From: an uncultured Clostridia bacterium
Lineage (GTDB): Bacteria; Bacillota; Clostridia; Christensenellales; UBA1242
DNA: 64,000 nt
Assembly: GCA_944381185.1 (NCBI GenBank)
Contig: CALWKE010000003.1
Location: 1 to 64,000 of the forward strand
Reading direction: 5' to 3'
The notes beneath the pieces are model-generated. The model saw only the letters and a program-made list of their open reading frames with translations. It ran no database searches and was not told the DNA's origin. Made by a program: the position numbers and the translations under genes. Positions 7,303 through 17,433 of the stretch are shown in pieces (position 1 is the first letter of the stretch; every line of letters starts with the position of its first letter).

Positions 7303-8130
7303 ATGGCAATTAAAAAATCAAATCCAACAAGTGCCGGTCGAAGATTTAGAGCAGTTGCTTCATTTGAAGAAATAACAACAACTTCTCCTGAAAAATCACT
7401 TCTTGAATCAAAGAAGAAAACAGGTGGAAGAAACAGTTACGGAAGAATCACTGTTAGACACATTGGTGGTGGAAATCGTCAAAAATACCGTATTATTGAT
7501 TTTAAAAGAAATAAAGACAATATTCCTGCAAAAGTTGCATCAATTGAATATGACCCAAACAGATCAGCATATATTGCACTTTTAAATTATGCTGACGGTG
7601 AAAAGAGATATATCCTTGCACCTGTTGGGCTTGCAGTTGGCGACACTGTTGAAAGTGGTGAAAATGCAGAAATCAAAGTTGGAAACGCACTTCCATTCAC
7701 AAAGATTCCTGTTGGTTCAGTTGTTCACAACATTGAATTCAACCCGGGAAGAGGTGGAAAGATTGCAAGAAGTGCAGGTATCAGTGCACAATTCATGGCA
7801 CTTGAAGGTGGATATGCAACACTTCGTATGCCATCAGGTGAAATGAGAAAAGTTCCTGAAAATTGTAGAGCAACACTTGGTCAAGTTGGTAATCTTGAAC
7901 ACGAAATTACATCAATTGGTAAGGCCGGTGTTAAAAGACACATGGGTATTCGTCCAACCGTTCGTGGTTCGGCAATGAACCCTGTTGATCACCCACACGG
8001 TGGTGGTGAAGGTAAGGCTCCTGTTGGACATGCTGGTCCAATGACACCTTGGGGCAAGCCTGCTCTTGGTTATAAGACTAGAAAGAAGAAAAATCGCACA
8101 AATAAATTAATCGTAAAACGAATCAATTAG
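7303..8130 (+). CDS. rplB: 50S ribosomal protein L2
   Basis: L2 (uL2) is needed for subunit joining and peptidyl transfer. It is 275 residues, normal length. It carries [15 protein letters not shown] near residue 55 and the signature [10 protein letters not shown] near residue 228, with the functionally important histidine. It has a good AAAGGAGA site. Confidence 0.98.
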   Translation: MAIKKSNPTSAGRRFRAVASFEEITTTSPEKSLLESKKKTGGRNSYGRITVRHIGGGNRQKYRIIDFKRNKDNIPAKVASIEYDPNRSAYIALLNYADGEKRYILAPVGLAVGDTVESGENAEIKVGNALPFTKIPVGSVVHNIEFNPGRGGKIARSAGISAQFMALEGGYATLRMPSGEMRKVPENCRATLGQVGNLEHEITSIGKAGVKRHMGIRPTVRGSAMNPVDHPHGGGEGKAPVGHAGPMTPWGKPALGYKTRKKKNRTNKLIVKRIN

Positions 8131-8141
8131 GAGACAAAGAG

Positions 8142-8423
8142 ATGAGTAGATCAGTTAAAAAGGGCCCATTCGTTGAAAAGAGCCTTATGAAAAAAATTGA
8201 AGCTATGAACGCATCTAATGAAAAGCATGTTGTTAAAACTTGGTCAAGGTCTTCAACTATCGTTCCAGAAATGGTTGGTCACACAATTGGTGTCTATGAT
8301 GGAAGAAAACATATTCCTGTTTATATCACTGCTGAGATGGTTTCATACAAACTCGGTGAATTCGCACCAACAAGAACTTTTAAAGGTCATGCAGGTGTGA
8401 AGTCTTTGAAGGGAGGTAAATAA
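8142..8423 (+). CDS. rpsS: 30S ribosomal protein S19
   Basis: S19 (uS19) of the 30S head near the A-site finger. It is 93 residues, typical length, opening [16 protein letters not shown] with the conserved [30 protein letters not shown] and [11 protein letters not shown]. It ends one base into rplV, so translation is probably coupled. Confidence 0.97.
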   Translation: MSRSVKKGPFVEKSLMKKIEAMNASNEKHVVKTWSRSSTIVPEMVGHTIGVYDGRKHIPVYITAEMVSYKLGEFAPTRTFKGHAGVKSLKGGK

Positions 8424-8812
8424 TGGCTACTAGACAAAAAGTTAGAGCAGAAAAAAATGCTCAAAATTTAGATAAAAGACCAAGAGCAGTTGCAAAAAAT
8501 CTTGGTGTATCTCCATCAAAGGTAAGAATTGTTTTAGACCTTATTCGTGGAAAAGATTATGCAGTTGCAGTTGCAACACTTAAAAATATGCCAAATGTTG
8601 GTGCAGAATATGCAGTTAAGGTATTAGAGAGTGCTGGTGCAAATGCTGAAAACAATCTTGGAATGAATAAAGCCAATTTATATGTTGCAGAGGCTTATGC
8701 TGATGGTGCCGCAGTTTTAAAGAGATTTCAACCAGTAAGCAAAGGCAGAGCACATTCAATAAAGAAGAGAACAAGCCATATAACAATTGTTCTTGATGAG
8801 AAAAAGGCATAA
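8423..8812 (+). CDS. rplV: 50S ribosomal protein L22
   Basis: L22 (uL22) extends a beta-hairpin into the exit tunnel, where macrolide-resistance changes arise. It is 129 residues, slightly longer than the usual 110-115 because of an N-terminal basic segment (residues 1-22). The core VSPSKVRIVLDLIRGK and the C-terminal KGRAHSIKKRTSHITI hairpin are intact. Confidence 0.96.
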   Translation: MATRQKVRAEKNAQNLDKRPRAVAKNLGVSPSKVRIVLDLIRGKDYAVAVATLKNMPNVGAEYAVKVLESAGANAENNLGMNKANLYVAEAYADGAAVLKRFQPVSKGRAHSIKKRTSHITIVLDEKKA

Positions 8813-8829
8813 AGGTCGAGGAGGAATTT

Positions 8830-9501
8830 ATGGGACAAAAAGTTAATCCACACGGACTTCGAGTTGGTATCAACAAGGCATGGGACAGCAATTGGATTGC
8901 TGACAAAAAGCACATGGCTGCTTACATTCTTGAAGATAACAACATTCGTGAGTTTATAAACAAAAAATATAATAACTGCGGAATTTCAAAAGTTGTCATT
9001 GAAAGAAATGGCGACAGTAAGGTTATGATTTCACTTTACACTTCAAGACCTGGTATGGTTATTGGCCAAAAGGGTGCTGGTGTTGAAGCTATGAAGACTG
9101 CACTTTCAAAAGTTGCAGGCAAAAAAGAAGTTAACATCAACGTTGTTGAAGTTAAAAATCCTGACCAAGATGCTCAACTTGTTGCAGAATCAATCGCTGC
9201 ACAACTTGACCAAAGAGTCGTTTGCAGAAGAGCAATGAAACAAGCCCTTGCAAGATGCCAAAAAGCTGGCGTTAAAGGTGTTAAAGTTATGGTTTCTGGC
9301 CGTATCAATAATGCTGAAATTGCAAGAAGTGAAACTCTTCACCTTGGTTCAATTCCACTTCAAACACTTCGTGCTGATATCGATTATGGCTTTGCAGAAG
9401 CTTCAATCTATGGCAAACTTGGTGTTAAAGTTTGGATTTACAAAGGTGAAATTCTTGGCAAAGTTAATCTTACAAAACAAAATGTAGGAGGTAAAAACTA
9501 A
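8830..9501 (+). CDS. rpsC: 30S ribosomal protein S3
   Basis: S3 (uS3) lines the mRNA entry channel. It is 223 residues, normal length, opening [17 protein letters not shown] domain with [15 protein letters not shown] (about residues 73-87) precedes the C-terminal domain ([30 protein letters not shown]). It overlaps rplP by one base. Confidence 0.97.
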   Translation: MGQKVNPHGLRVGINKAWDSNWIADKKHMAAYILEDNNIREFINKKYNNCGISKVVIERNGDSKVMISLYTSRPGMVIGQKGAGVEAMKTALSKVAGKKEVNINVVEVKNPDQDAQLVAESIAAQLDQRVVCRRAMKQALARCQKAGVKGVKVMVSGRINNAEIARSETLHLGSIPLQTLRADIDYGFAEASIYGKLGVKVWIYKGEILGKVNLTKQNVGGKN

Positions 9502-9977
9502 TGTTGATGCCAAAGAGAGTTAAAAGAAGAAAAGTTCAAAGAGGCAGAATGACTGGAAAGGCAACTCGTGGCAACAAACTTGCTTACGGTGAATATGGTC
9601 TTCAAGCAACAGAGCCTTGTTGGATGACAGCAAATCAACTTGAAGCTGGTCGTATTGCAATCAACCGTTGCTTCCAAAGAGGTGGTAAGGTTTGGATTGA
9701 TGTATTTCCAGATAAGCCTGTAACAAAGAAACCTGCAGACACTCGTATGGGTTCTGGTAAAGGTTCACCTGAATACTGGGTTGCAGTTGTTAAACCTGGC
9801 AGAGTTATTTTTGAAGTTACTGGCCCAACAAAAGAGTTGATGATCAAAGCATTAAAGCGTGCACAATATAAGCTTCCATGCAAAACAAAGATTATCTCAA
9901 GAGAAATGCAAGAAGCAGAAAATGCCGAAACCTCTAAAGAGCAGGTAGAAACCTCAAAGGTAAAGGAGGCTAAGTAA
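9501..9977 (+). CDS. rplP: 50S ribosomal protein L16, with C-terminal extension
   Basis: L16 (uL16) positions the A-site tRNA elbow and completes 50S maturation. The family normally has 135-145 residues; this one has 158. Residues 1-135 are canonical ([48 protein letters not shown]). The last 20 or so are an added charged Glu/Lys/Thr tail. The ATG at 9501 gives the family-typical MLMPKR start. Confidence 0.96.
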   Translation: MLMPKRVKRRKVQRGRMTGKATRGNKLAYGEYGLQATEPCWMTANQLEAGRIAINRCFQRGGKVWIDVFPDKPVTKKPADTRMGSGKGSPEYWVAVVKPGRVIFEVTGPTKELMIKALKRAQYKLPCKTKIISREMQEAENAETSKEQVETSKVKEAK

Positions 9978-10243
9978 TGAAAAATACAGAACTTAATTCA
10001 CTTACTGACAAAGAACTTGCTGAAAAGCTTATGAGTTTGAAGTCAGAGTTATTCAATTTAAGATTTACACATGCAACAGGAAGTTTAACAAACAGCAGTG
10101 CACTTGCAGTTTGCAAGAGAAACATTGCAAGAGTTAAAACTGTTATGCGTCAAAGAGAACTTGGTCTTGTTAAAGGACCAGAAGCAGTTCAAAAGAAAAC
10201 AACAAAAAAATCTGCAAAAGTCGATGCAGAAGTTAAAGGTTAA
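9977..10243 (+). CDS. rpmC: 50S ribosomal protein L29, with C-terminal extension
   Basis: L29 (uL29) is a small helical protein at the tunnel exit. The core (residues 1-66) carries LTDKELAEKLMSLKSELFNLRF and CKRNIARVKTVMRQRE. The protein is 88 residues against the usual 65-70, owing to a Lys/Ala/Val-rich tail. It overlaps the rplP stop by one base. Confidence 0.95.
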   Translation: MKNTELNSLTDKELAEKLMSLKSELFNLRFTHATGSLTNSSALAVCKRNIARVKTVMRQRELGLVKGPEAVQKKTTKKSAKVDAEVKG

Positions 10244-10251
10244 GGTGAAGT

Positions 10252-10518
10252 ATGGCAAATGTAGAAGTTAGAAATGATAGAAAAACAAGAATAGGTGTTG
10301 TTGTTAGCAATAAGATGGACAAGACTATCGTCGTTCTTATCAAAACTAAAGAATTGCACCCAATATACGGAAAAACTCTTAATCATTCAACAAAAGTTAA
10401 GGCAGACGACCCTGAAAATCAATGCGATATTGGTGACAGAGTTGAAATTGCTGAAACTCGTCCACTCAGCAAAGATAAGAGATGGCGTTTAGTTCGTATT
10501 GTTGAAAAAGTTAAATAA
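10252..10518 (+). CDS. rpsQ: 30S ribosomal protein S17
   Basis: S17 (uS17) is a primary 16S-binding protein with an OB fold. It is 88 residues, typical length, with [60 protein letters not shown] in the usual order. It lies 8 nt after rpmC. Confidence 0.96.
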   Translation: MANVEVRNDRKTRIGVVVSNKMDKTIVVLIKTKELHPIYGKTLNHSTKVKADDPENQCDIGDRVEIAETRPLSKDKRWRLVRIVEKVK

Positions 10519-10538
10519 CGAAAAAGGAGATAGCGATT

Positions 10539-10910
10539 ATGATACAACCACAAACCAGATTGCGTGTTGCTGACAACTCGGGAGCAAAAGAAATTATGTG
10601 TTTCCATGTTGTTGGTGGTTCAGTTGTTAAAACTGCAAGCGTTGGTGACATTATAAAGGCTTCTGTTAAATCTGCCACACCGGGTGCAAACATCAAAAAA
10701 GGTGATGTTGTTACCGCCGTTGTTGTTAGAACCAAAAAGGGTGTAAGGCGTGAAGATGGAAGTTATATCAAATTTGATGATAATGCTGCTGTTATCATCA
10801 ATAACGATGGCAACCCAAGAGGAACTCGTATCTTTGGACCTGTTGCTCGTGAGCTTCGTGCTAACTCAAAATTTATGAAAATTATTTCACTTGCACCAGA
10901 AGTTTTATAA
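10539..10910 (+). CDS. rplN: 50S ribosomal protein L14
   Basis: L14 (uL14) lies at the subunit interface, where RsfS binds. It is 123 residues, normal length, opening [18 protein letters not shown] with the later [28 protein letters not shown]. It has an AAAGGAGA site before the ATG. Confidence 0.97.
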   Translation: MIQPQTRLRVADNSGAKEIMCFHVVGGSVVKTASVGDIIKASVKSATPGANIKKGDVVTAVVVRTKKGVRREDGSYIKFDDNAAVIINNDGNPRGTRIFGPVARELRANSKFMKIISLAPEVL

Positions 10911-10920
10911 GGAGGACAAA

Positions 10921-11445
10921 ATGAATAAGGTTAGTGTTAAAACAGGCGATACCGTTTTAGTTAATTCCGGAAAAGACTCTGGTAAAAAGGGAAAGGTACT
11001 CGCAATCAAAAAATCAAACAATCATGTTAGAGTTGTTGTTGAAGGTGTTAACATTGTAACAAAAGCTAAAAAGGCAAGAACAGCACAAGAAAAGAGTGAA
11101 CTTGTTAAAGTTGAAGCTCCTATTGACATTTCAAATGTTAATATTGTTTGCCCAACTTGCGGAAAGGCAGTTCGTGTTAAACATGCAACTCATGATGGCA
11201 AAAAAGCAAGAGTTTGCTCAAAATGTGGAGCAGTTCTTGATGCAAAATTTGTTAAAGAAACAAAAGTTAAAAAAGTAGCAAAAGCCGATGAAAAGGCTGA
11301 AAGTGCTAAAAAAGCAGAAAAACCTGCAAAAACAACAGAAAAAAAGTCGAAAGTTACAGCAAAGCCAGTTGCTGAAGAAAAGGCAACAAAGACTGCTGCA
11401 GCTAAAAAGCCACAAACTTCAAGGTCATCTCAAAGAGGAGTGTAA
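10921..11445 (+). CDS. rplX: 50S ribosomal protein L24, with long Lys/Ala C-terminal tail
   Basis: L24 (uL24) nucleates 50S assembly. The family is about 100-115 residues; this one has 174. Residues 1-110 hold the KOW domain ([20 protein letters not shown]) and a CxxC...CxxC zinc-ribbon-like pair (C77, C80, C99, C102). Residues 111-174 are an added low-complexity Lys/Ala/Thr/Glu tail. The ATG at 10921 follows AAGGAGG and gives the usual start; a longer upstream reading overlaps rplN and was not used. Confidence 0.94.
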   Translation: MNKVSVKTGDTVLVNSGKDSGKKGKVLAIKKSNNHVRVVVEGVNIVTKAKKARTAQEKSELVKVEAPIDISNVNIVCPTCGKAVRVKHATHDGKKARVCSKCGAVLDAKFVKETKVKKVAKADEKAESAKKAEKPAKTTEKKSKVTAKPVAEEKATKTAAAKKPQTSRSSQRGV

Positions 11446-11448
11446 TTT

Positions 11449-12021
11449 ATGGTAGCAAAGAAAAGTGAAACAGGCATCAGACTTAAAGATAAGTACCTTA
11501 ATGAAGTTGTTCCAGCACTTGAAAAAGAGTTTGGTTACAAAAACATCAATGAAGTTCCAAAGATTGAAAAAATTGTTTTGAGCATGGGACTTGGTGCTGA
11601 AAAAGACAACTCAAAGAGTTTCAATATTGCTGTTGATGAACTTGCAGTTATTTCAGGTCAAAAACCTGCAATAACAACTGCTAAAAAGTCAATTGCAAAC
11701 TTCAAACTTCGTCAAGGTCAAAAGATTGGTGCAAAAGTTACCCTTCGTGGTGCAAGAATGTATGAATTCATGGATAGACTTATCTCTATTGCACTTCCAA
11801 AGGTTCGTGACTTCCGTGGAATTGATCCAAATGCTGGATTTGACGGCAGAGGCAACTATACCTACGGAATCAAAGAACAACTTATTTTTCCAGAAGTTAT
11901 CTATGATAAAATTGAAAAAATCAGAGGCTTTGATGTAAGTTTTGTTACATCAGCTAAATCAGATGACGAAGCCAGGGCACTTCTCAAACTTATGGGAATG
12001 CCATTCAAGGCAAATAAATAG
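11449..12021 (+). CDS. rplE: 50S ribosomal protein L5
   Basis: L5 (uL5) binds 5S rRNA in the central protuberance. It is 190 residues, slightly longer than usual at the N-terminus. The core is canonical: [67 protein letters not shown]. It lies 3 nt after rplX. Confidence 0.97.
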   Translation: MVAKKSETGIRLKDKYLNEVVPALEKEFGYKNINEVPKIEKIVLSMGLGAEKDNSKSFNIAVDELAVISGQKPAITTAKKSIANFKLRQGQKIGAKVTLRGARMYEFMDRLISIALPKVRDFRGIDPNAGFDGRGNYTYGIKEQLIFPEVIYDKIEKIRGFDVSFVTSAKSDDEARALLKLMGMPFKANK

Positions 12022-12039
12022 GGAAGCGAGGAGAATAAG

Positions 12040-12225
12040 ATGGCAAAGAAATCAATGATAAACAAACAACAGGGACCACAAAAGTATAAAACTCGTGAGT
12101 ATACAAGATGCTCAATTTGTGGAAGACCACATTCAGTTCTTAAAAAATATGGAATCTGCCGTATTTGCTTCAGAGAACTTGCATACAAAGGTCAAATTCC
12201 TGGAATAAAGAAATCTAGCTGGTAA
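12040..12225 (+). CDS. rpsN: 30S ribosomal protein S14, zinc-binding type
   Basis: S14 type Z (uS14), 61 residues, of the 30S head. It has the C4 zinc site: CSICG near residue 24 and CRICF near residue 40. The ending GIKKSSW is typical. It is the short zinc form common in Gram-positive bacteria, as opposed to the long cysteine-free form. Confidence 0.96.
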   Translation: MAKKSMINKQQGPQKYKTREYTRCSICGRPHSVLKKYGICRICFRELAYKGQIPGIKKSSW

Positions 12226-12244
12226 TAGAGGAGGATAGAGATAA

Positions 12245-12640
12245 ATGGTTAATGATTCAATTGCAGATATGCTTACAAGAATAAGAAATGCACAAAGTGC
12301 AAAACATGAAACAGTTTCTGTTGAATCTTCAATAATGAAGAAATCAATCGCTCAAATCTTGCTCGATGAAGGTTACATTTCATCTTTTGAAGAAGTTGAA
12401 AATGGAAAATTCAAAAATCTCGTTATAACATTGAAATATGTAAATAAGAATCAAAGAGTTATTACTGGCTTAAAGCGTATTTCTAAACCGGGTCGTAGAA
12501 TTTATGCAAGTTGTGAAGACCTTCCAAAAGTTCTTGGTGGTCTTGGAATTGTTATTGTTTCTACATCAAAGGGTGTTATGACAGACAGAGAAGCAAGAAA
12601 ACTTGGAATAGGTGGCGAAGTTCTCGCCTATGTATGGTAA
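12245..12640 (+). CDS. rpsH: 30S ribosomal protein S8
   Basis: S8 (uS8) is a primary 16S binder and in E. coli the spc operon repressor. It is 131 residues, normal length, with [13 protein letters not shown] at the start and [26 protein letters not shown] at the end (given here as successive conserved segments). An AGAGGAGG site lies before the ATG. Confidence 0.97.
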   Translation: MVNDSIADMLTRIRNAQSAKHETVSVESSIMKKSIAQILLDEGYISSFEEVENGKFKNLVITLKYVNKNQRVITGLKRISKPGRRIYASCEDLPKVLGGLGIVIVSTSKGVMTDREARKLGIGGEVLAYVW

Positions 12641-12653
12641 GGAGGAAATTGGT

Positions 12654-13217
12654 ATGAGTCGTATAGGAAAAACCCCAATCGTTCTTCCTGAAAATGTTAC
12701 AGTTGATGTTTCAGACACAAATTATGTTACAGTTACTGGTCCTAAAGGTAAACTTGAGCAACAAATAACTGGCAACATCTCTGTTACAAGGGGAGAACAC
12801 GAAGGCAAAAATGCTATTATTTTGGTAGCCAACGATGAACTTGCAGATACCAATGCAAAACATGGTCTTTACAGAGCATTATTGCACAACATGGTAGTCG
12901 GAGTTTCACAAGGCTTCACAAAATCAGTCAGCGTTAATGGCGTTGGTTTTAAAGTTCAAGTTCAAGGCAACAAAATTGTTATGAATATTGGATTTTCACA
13001 CCCTGTTAATGTTGAAATTCCAGCAGGGCTAACAGTAACTTGCCCATCAGCAACTGAAATGGTTATTTCAGGCATCAGCAAAGAGCAAGTTGGTCAGTTT
13101 GCTGCTGACATTAAAGCAATCAAAAAAGTCGAACCATATCATGGATATGGTATCTATTATACTAACGAACATGTTCGTAGAAAAGAAATCAAGAAGACTT
13201 CATCAGGTAAAAAATAA
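12654..13217 (+). CDS. rplF: 50S ribosomal protein L6
   Basis: L6 (uL6) supports the GTPase-associated region. It is 187 residues with two similar domains. It opens MSRIGKTPIVLPENV and has GVGFKVQVQG and KEQVGQFAADIKAIKKVEPYHGYGI. The ATG at 12654 is chosen because GGAGGA (12641-12646) precedes it; a longer upstream reading overlaps rpsH and is unlikely. Confidence 0.96.
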   Translation: MSRIGKTPIVLPENVTVDVSDTNYVTVTGPKGKLEQQITGNISVTRGEHEGKNAIILVANDELADTNAKHGLYRALLHNMVVGVSQGFTKSVSVNGVGFKVQVQGNKIVMNIGFSHPVNVEIPAGLTVTCPSATEMVISGISKEQVGQFAADIKAIKKVEPYHGYGIYYTNEHVRRKEIKKTSSGKK

Positions 13218-13227
13218 GGAGTGAGAT

Positions 13228-13596
13228 ATGTTTAAGAAAGTTAATAAAAATAAGACAAGAAAACTCAAACATAATCGTATCAGATTTACTTTGAAGGGAA
13301 CTGCCGAAATGCCAAGATTGAATGTTTATCGTTCAACAAGTGAAATATATGCTCAACTTATTGATGATAAGGCTGGAAAAACTCTTTGCAGTGCATCTAG
13401 CAGAGATAAAGACCTTGTTAAAACTGTTGAAGGAAAAACAAAAGTTGAAGCTGCTTTTGAAGTAGGTAAGGCTATTGGTGCAAAAGCAAAGAAACTTGGA
13501 ATTAAAAAAGTCGTATTTGACCGTGGTGGATACATCTATACTGGTCGTGTTAAGCAACTTGCAGATGGTGCAAGGTCTGCTGGTCTTGAGTTTTAG
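13228..13596 (+). CDS. rplR: 50S ribosomal protein L18
   Basis: L18 (uL18) binds 5S rRNA with L5. It is 122 residues, typical length. It shows the basic N-terminus RKLKHNRIRFTLKGTAEMPRLNVYRS and the C-terminal VFDRGGYIYTGRVKQLADGARSAGLEF region. It has an AAGGAGTGAG site, 10 nt after rplF. Confidence 0.96.
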   Translation: MFKKVNKNKTRKLKHNRIRFTLKGTAEMPRLNVYRSTSEIYAQLIDDKAGKTLCSASSRDKDLVKTVEGKTKVEAAFEVGKAIGAKAKKLGIKKVVFDRGGYIYTGRVKQLADGARSAGLEF

Positions 13597-13604
13597 GAGG
13601 AATT

Positions 13605-14222
13605 ATGGCAGAAGAATTAGAAGTTAAAACTGAAGAAGTGGTTGAAACCGCTAATGAAGTTAATGAAACAGAAAACAAAAAAGAGTCTGCTAATAAGCCA
13701 AATTCTCGCAGACCAAAAAGAGAAAATCGTCGTCCAGAAAAAGTTTCTGACGGTCTTGAAAAAAGAATGGTTAACCTTAATGCTATTTCAAAGGTAACCA
13801 AGGGTGGTAAAACTCTTCGTTATGACGCACTTATGGTTGTTGGTGACAAGAACGGAAAAGTTGGCATCGGTCTTGCAAAAGCACTTGATGTTACTCAAGC
13901 AATTGAAAAAGCTACACTTGTTGCTAAAAAACACATGATTAGCGTTTGCATTGATGGAACAACCATTCCACACGATGTTATCGGTAAATTTGGAACAACC
14001 AAAGTTATTATGATGCCATCTAGAGAAGGAAAAGGTATCATTGCTGGTGGTGCTGTTCGTGATGTTGTTGAACTTGCAGGTATCAAAGATATCACAACAA
14101 AACTCTATGGTTCAAACAACCCAGTTAACTGCGTTAAGGCAACTTTTGAAGGTTTAAAGAGCCTTCGAACAGCAGAGCAAATTGCTGCAATTCGTGGAAA
14201 AACTGTTGAGGAAATTAGGTAG
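13605..14222 (+). CDS. rpsE: 30S ribosomal protein S5, with N-terminal extension
   Basis: S5 (uS5) secures mRNA entry and decoding fidelity. The family is about 165 residues; this has 205. Residues 1-45 are an added segment, acidic first and then Arg/Lys-rich, ahead of the canonical core ([46 protein letters not shown]-like region). The extension is in frame, directly preceded by AGGAGG, and starts with the only plausible ATG. Confidence 0.95.
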   Translation: MAEELEVKTEEVVETANEVNETENKKESANKPNSRRPKRENRRPEKVSDGLEKRMVNLNAISKVTKGGKTLRYDALMVVGDKNGKVGIGLAKALDVTQAIEKATLVAKKHMISVCIDGTTIPHDVIGKFGTTKVIMMPSREGKGIIAGGAVRDVVELAGIKDITTKLYGSNNPVNCVKATFEGLKSLRTAEQIAAIRGKTVEEIR

Positions 14223-14235
14223 GAGGAAGACATAA

Positions 14236-14745
14236 ATGGCAGAAACAACAAAAAAAGAAACAAAAACAGTTAAGTCTTCTAAAACAGCAGAACCAAAAGC
14301 AGAAAAGAAAACTGCAACAAAAACTGCTGCAACAAAGGCTACTGAAACAAAGACAGCAAAAACTGCAACAAAAACTGCAACTGCTAAAAAAGAAACAACA
14401 AAAACAACTGCAAAGGCTGAAGCAAAAGCAACTACAGCAAAAAAAGCAGAAACAAAAGTTGAAGCAAAGGCAGTTAGTGCAAAAGCAGAAACCGCTGTTA
14501 AAGTTGAAGAAAAGAAAACAACAAAAACAGCTCCAAAAGCTGAACCAAAGGCTAAATCAAATGTCGAAATGCTTAAAGTTACTCTTGTTAAGAGTGCTTC
14601 AGGCAGACTTGAAAAACAACAAAGAACACTTGTTGCATTGGGACTTCACAAAGTTCATTCATCAAATGTTGTTCCAGACAACGCAGCAACAAGAGGTATG
14701 ATTTTTGTTGTTAAACACCTTGTTAGTGTTGAAAAAGTTAAATAA
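14236..14745 (+). CDS. rpmD: 50S ribosomal protein L30, with long N-terminal basic extension
   Basis: L30 (uL30) is normally about 60 residues; this one has 169. The L30 domain occupies the last 60 (MLKVTLVKSASGRLEKQQRT, LGLHKVHSSNVVPDN, ATRGMIFVVKHLVSVE). Residues 1-110 are a low-complexity Lys/Ala/Thr/Glu stretch that recalls histone H1-like tails. An AGGAGGAAGA site precedes the ATG at 14236, so the extension is probably translated. See findings. Confidence 0.92.
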   Translation: MAETTKKETKTVKSSKTAEPKAEKKTATKTAATKATETKTAKTATKTATAKKETTKTTAKAEAKATTAKKAETKVEAKAVSAKAETAVKVEEKKTTKTAPKAEPKAKSNVEMLKVTLVKSASGRLEKQQRTLVALGLHKVHSSNVVPDNAATRGMIFVVKHLVSVEKVK

Positions 14746-14757
14746 GGAGAAGAACCT

Positions 14758-15201
14758 ATGAAAATACATAATTTAAAACCTGCTGAAGGTTCTGTTTCAA
14801 GCAACAAAAGACTTGGCCGTGGAATTGGTTCAGGTCTTGGCAAAACTTCTGGAAAGGGTCACAAGGGTCAAAAAGCTAGAAGCGGTGGCGGAGTAAGAGC
14901 AGGATTTGAAGGCGGACAAATGCCACTTATTCGTCAATTACCAAAAATTGGCTTTACAAACATATTCCGAAAGGTTTATACTACAATTAATGTAGGTGAA
15001 TTAGAGGTTCTTGAAAATGGAACAACTGTTACTATTGAACTTTTAAAATCAAAGAATATTATTTCTAAAGTTGAGCCTTATGGCTTGAAAGTTCTTGGAA
15101 ACGGAACTCTTACAAAAGCATTAAATGTTCAAGCTGCTAAATTTACTGAAGGAGCAGTTAAGAAAATTACCGCTGCTGGCGGAACAATTGAGGTAAAATA
15201 A
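14758..15201 (+). CDS. rplO: 50S ribosomal protein L15
   Basis: L15 (uL15) is a late 50S assembly protein. It is 147 residues, normal length, with the Gly/Lys/Arg-rich N-terminus ([20 protein letters not shown]) and the [18 protein letters not shown] segment. The stop overlaps the secY start by one base. Confidence 0.96.
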   Translation: MKIHNLKPAEGSVSSNKRLGRGIGSGLGKTSGKGHKGQKARSGGGVRAGFEGGQMPLIRQLPKIGFTNIFRKVYTTINVGELEVLENGTTVTIELLKSKNIISKVEPYGLKVLGNGTLTKALNVQAAKFTEGAVKKITAAGGTIEVK

Positions 15202-16505
15202 TGTTTAAAACTCTTGCAGACGCATTCAAAAACCGTGAAATACGAAAGAGTATAATTATAACACTTTTACTTTTGCTTGTTTACAGGCTTGGCTGTTATT
15301 TGCCAACGCCGGGTCTTTCAAGCGACCTTTATGCAAGCATTGCAGAAAACGATGTTAGTGGGGTTTTGTCACTTCTTAATGCAGTAACTGGTAGTGCACT
15401 TCAAAACGCAGCCGTTTTTGCACTGGGTGTTACTCCATACATCAATGCGTCAATCATTGTGCAACTCTTGTCAGTTGCAATCCCTGCACTTGAAAGGCTT
15501 TCAAAACAGGGAGATGATGGCAGGCAAAAAATTAATTTAGTAACAAAAATTGTAGCACTTGTGCTTGCTCTTGCACAAGGTCTTGGAATTGTTCTTGGTC
15601 TTGGTTCAGATTATATTCAACCAATCTTTGGTGAAAATTTAATCTGGCTCACAAGTGTGTTTGTTATTTTAATTCTCATGGCAGGAACATGCTTTACTAT
15701 GTGGCTTGGTGACAAGATAACCGAACAAGGTGTTGGCAATGGTTTGTCACTCATTATCTTTGTTGGTATTTTGGCAACATCTGCACAGTCAATTGTTAAT
15801 GCCATTCAAAACATATCAAATAGCTTAACCTATCTTTGGGAACTTCTTGGTTTCCTTGCATTAGTTCTTTTAATTTTCTTCCTTATTGTGTTTGTTGACC
15901 TTGCAGAAAGAAAAATTCCTGTTCAATATGCAAAACAAGTTAAGGGAAGAAAAATGTATGGTGGTCAATCATCATATATTCCTATGAAAGTTAACTCAAG
16001 TGGTGTGCTTCCAATTATCTTTGCATCAGCAATCATAACACTTCCAACACTCATTATGTCACTTTGTGGACTTAGTGCTGATAGTGGTGGTTTTGCTGGT
16101 TTCTGGTTCAAATATCTTGGAACGGGCTCGGTTGTGTATAGCATATTCACAGCACTGCTTATATTGTTCTTTGCATACTTTTATGCACAGATTCAATTTA
16201 ATCCATCTGATATAAGTTTGAATATTCAACAACATGGTGGATTTATTCCGGGTATTCGTCCGGGGCGTCCAACCACTGATTATCTACGAAAGGTATCGCA
16301 CAGAATAACTTTATTTGGAGCAATTTTCTTGGCATTTATTGCACTTGTTCCATCAGTGTTATTCTCGGCTGTGGCTGTCGGCTCACAGGGCCTTCTAAAC
16401 TCATTCACCGCAACTGGTATGCTTATCGTTGTTAGTGTTGCTATTGAGTTTAGGGAACAACTTGAGGCACAGCTTATGATGAAAAGGCATAAAAATATCT
16501 TATAA
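15201..16505 (+). CDS. secY: Protein translocase subunit SecY
   Basis: Central channel of the Sec translocon in the cytoplasmic membrane. It is 434 residues with ten hydrophobic segments. The plug-region ALGVTPYINASIIVQLL, the loop with PIKPG-like ADLAERKIPVQYAKQVKGRK and the cytoplasmic GFIPGIRPGRPTTDYL are all present. It is translationally coupled to rplO, the usual spc-operon position. Confidence 0.97.
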   Translation: MFKTLADAFKNREIRKSIIITLLLLLVYRLGCYLPTPGLSSDLYASIAENDVSGVLSLLNAVTGSALQNAAVFALGVTPYINASIIVQLLSVAIPALERLSKQGDDGRQKINLVTKIVALVLALAQGLGIVLGLGSDYIQPIFGENLIWLTSVFVILILMAGTCFTMWLGDKITEQGVGNGLSLIIFVGILATSAQSIVNAIQNISNSLTYLWELLGFLALVLLIFFLIVFVDLAERKIPVQYAKQVKGRKMYGGQSSYIPMKVNSSGVLPIIFASAIITLPTLIMSLCGLSADSGGFAGFWFKYLGTGSVVYSIFTALLILFFAYFYAQIQFNPSDISLNIQQHGGFIPGIRPGRPTTDYLRKVSHRITLFGAIFLAFIALVPSVLFSAVAVGSQGLLNSFTATGMLIVVSVAIEFREQLEAQLMMKRHKNIL

Positions 16506-16551
16506 TTTTGCTCAAAATTAATATAAAATTTTATTAAAAGGAGAAAAATAT

Positions 16552-17220
16552 ATGAAATTTTTAATGTTCGGAGCACCAATGGCAGGCAAGGGAACACTTG
16601 CAAATATGCTTGCAGAAGACTATCACTTACCAACAATTTCAATGGGTGATATTCTTCGTGAAAGTATTGAAAGTGGTTCAGAAGAAGGTAAAATTGCAAA
16701 AGGTTATATGGATAAGGGTGTAATGGTTCCAACAGCACTCGTTGCAAAGATGATTAAAAACAGACTTGCAATGGACGATGTTCAAGAAGGTTTTATTCTT
16801 GATGGATTTCCAAGGTCACCTGACCAACTTAAAGTGTTTATTGATGACCATGTAACAGACATTGATGTTGTTGTTAACCTTGAAGTTCCATATGAAGTTT
16901 TGCTTTCAAGAGTTGTTGGAAGAAGAACTTGCAAAGATTGTGGATATATTTATAACACAAGTTGGAACATGGGTTACAAAAAATGTCCAAAATGTGGCGG
17001 TGAATGGGGAATTCGCAGTGATGACAACGAAGAGACCTATAAAACAAGATATGAAGTTTATTTAAAAGAAACTCTTCCTATTCTTGATTACTTTAAGTCT
17101 CAAGGAAAAGTTTTGTCAGTAACTGGCGACAAAGACCCTCGTCAATCATATGAAAATATGATTAATGAATTTAAAAAGAGTGAAATTCCGGGACTCAAAA
17201 GATTCTTGGAACAAAGATAA
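16552..17220 (+). CDS. adk: Adenylate kinase
   Basis: Catalyses ATP + AMP = 2 ADP in the cytoplasm. It is 222 residues, long form. P-loop at 7-15 reads GAPMAGKGT, with Met where the family usually has Gly. The LID domain carries a Cys4 zinc site (C127, C130, C145, C148), as in Gram-positive enzymes. DGFPRSPDQ provides the AMP-site arginine. An AAAGGAG site precedes the ATG. It lies 46 nt after secY, the standard position, but the usual map gene does not follow. Confidence 0.96.
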   Translation: MKFLMFGAPMAGKGTLANMLAEDYHLPTISMGDILRESIESGSEEGKIAKGYMDKGVMVPTALVAKMIKNRLAMDDVQEGFILDGFPRSPDQLKVFIDDHVTDIDVVVNLEVPYEVLLSRVVGRRTCKDCGYIYNTSWNMGYKKCPKCGGEWGIRSDDNEETYKTRYEVYLKETLPILDYFKSQGKVLSVTGDKDPRQSYENMINEFKKSEIPGLKRFLEQR

Positions 17221-17292
17221 AAGAAATCAATGAGTTGCAAAAATTTTTTTGCAACTCTGCCACGATTTCGACATAAAATTTTTATTTTGAAC

Positions 17293-17320
17293 TTGACAAA
17301 TTTAGTTATTAGATTATAAT
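17293..17320 (+). promoter_or_regulatory. Promoter before infA
   Basis: TTGACA at 17293-17298 and TATAAT at 17315-17320 with a 16-bp spacer. It lies in the 213-bp gap after adk and would start a separate infA-alpha-operon transcript with a leader of about 105 nt. Confidence 0.7.
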
Positions 17321-17433
17321 AATTAGAGTAGTCATTTTAGTTCAATATGGCATTAGTTTGCCAAAAAATCAACTTTAAAATTACAGCAAATTAAGTATAA
17401 ACTTAAAAACAGCATATTTGGAGGCAAAAAGTC

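Noticed and set aside
14236..14570. Possible separate histone-like gene fused in error upstream of rpmD
   Set aside because: The frame is continuous with L30, no second ribosome binding site or start lies between, and other ribosomal proteins here have similar tails.
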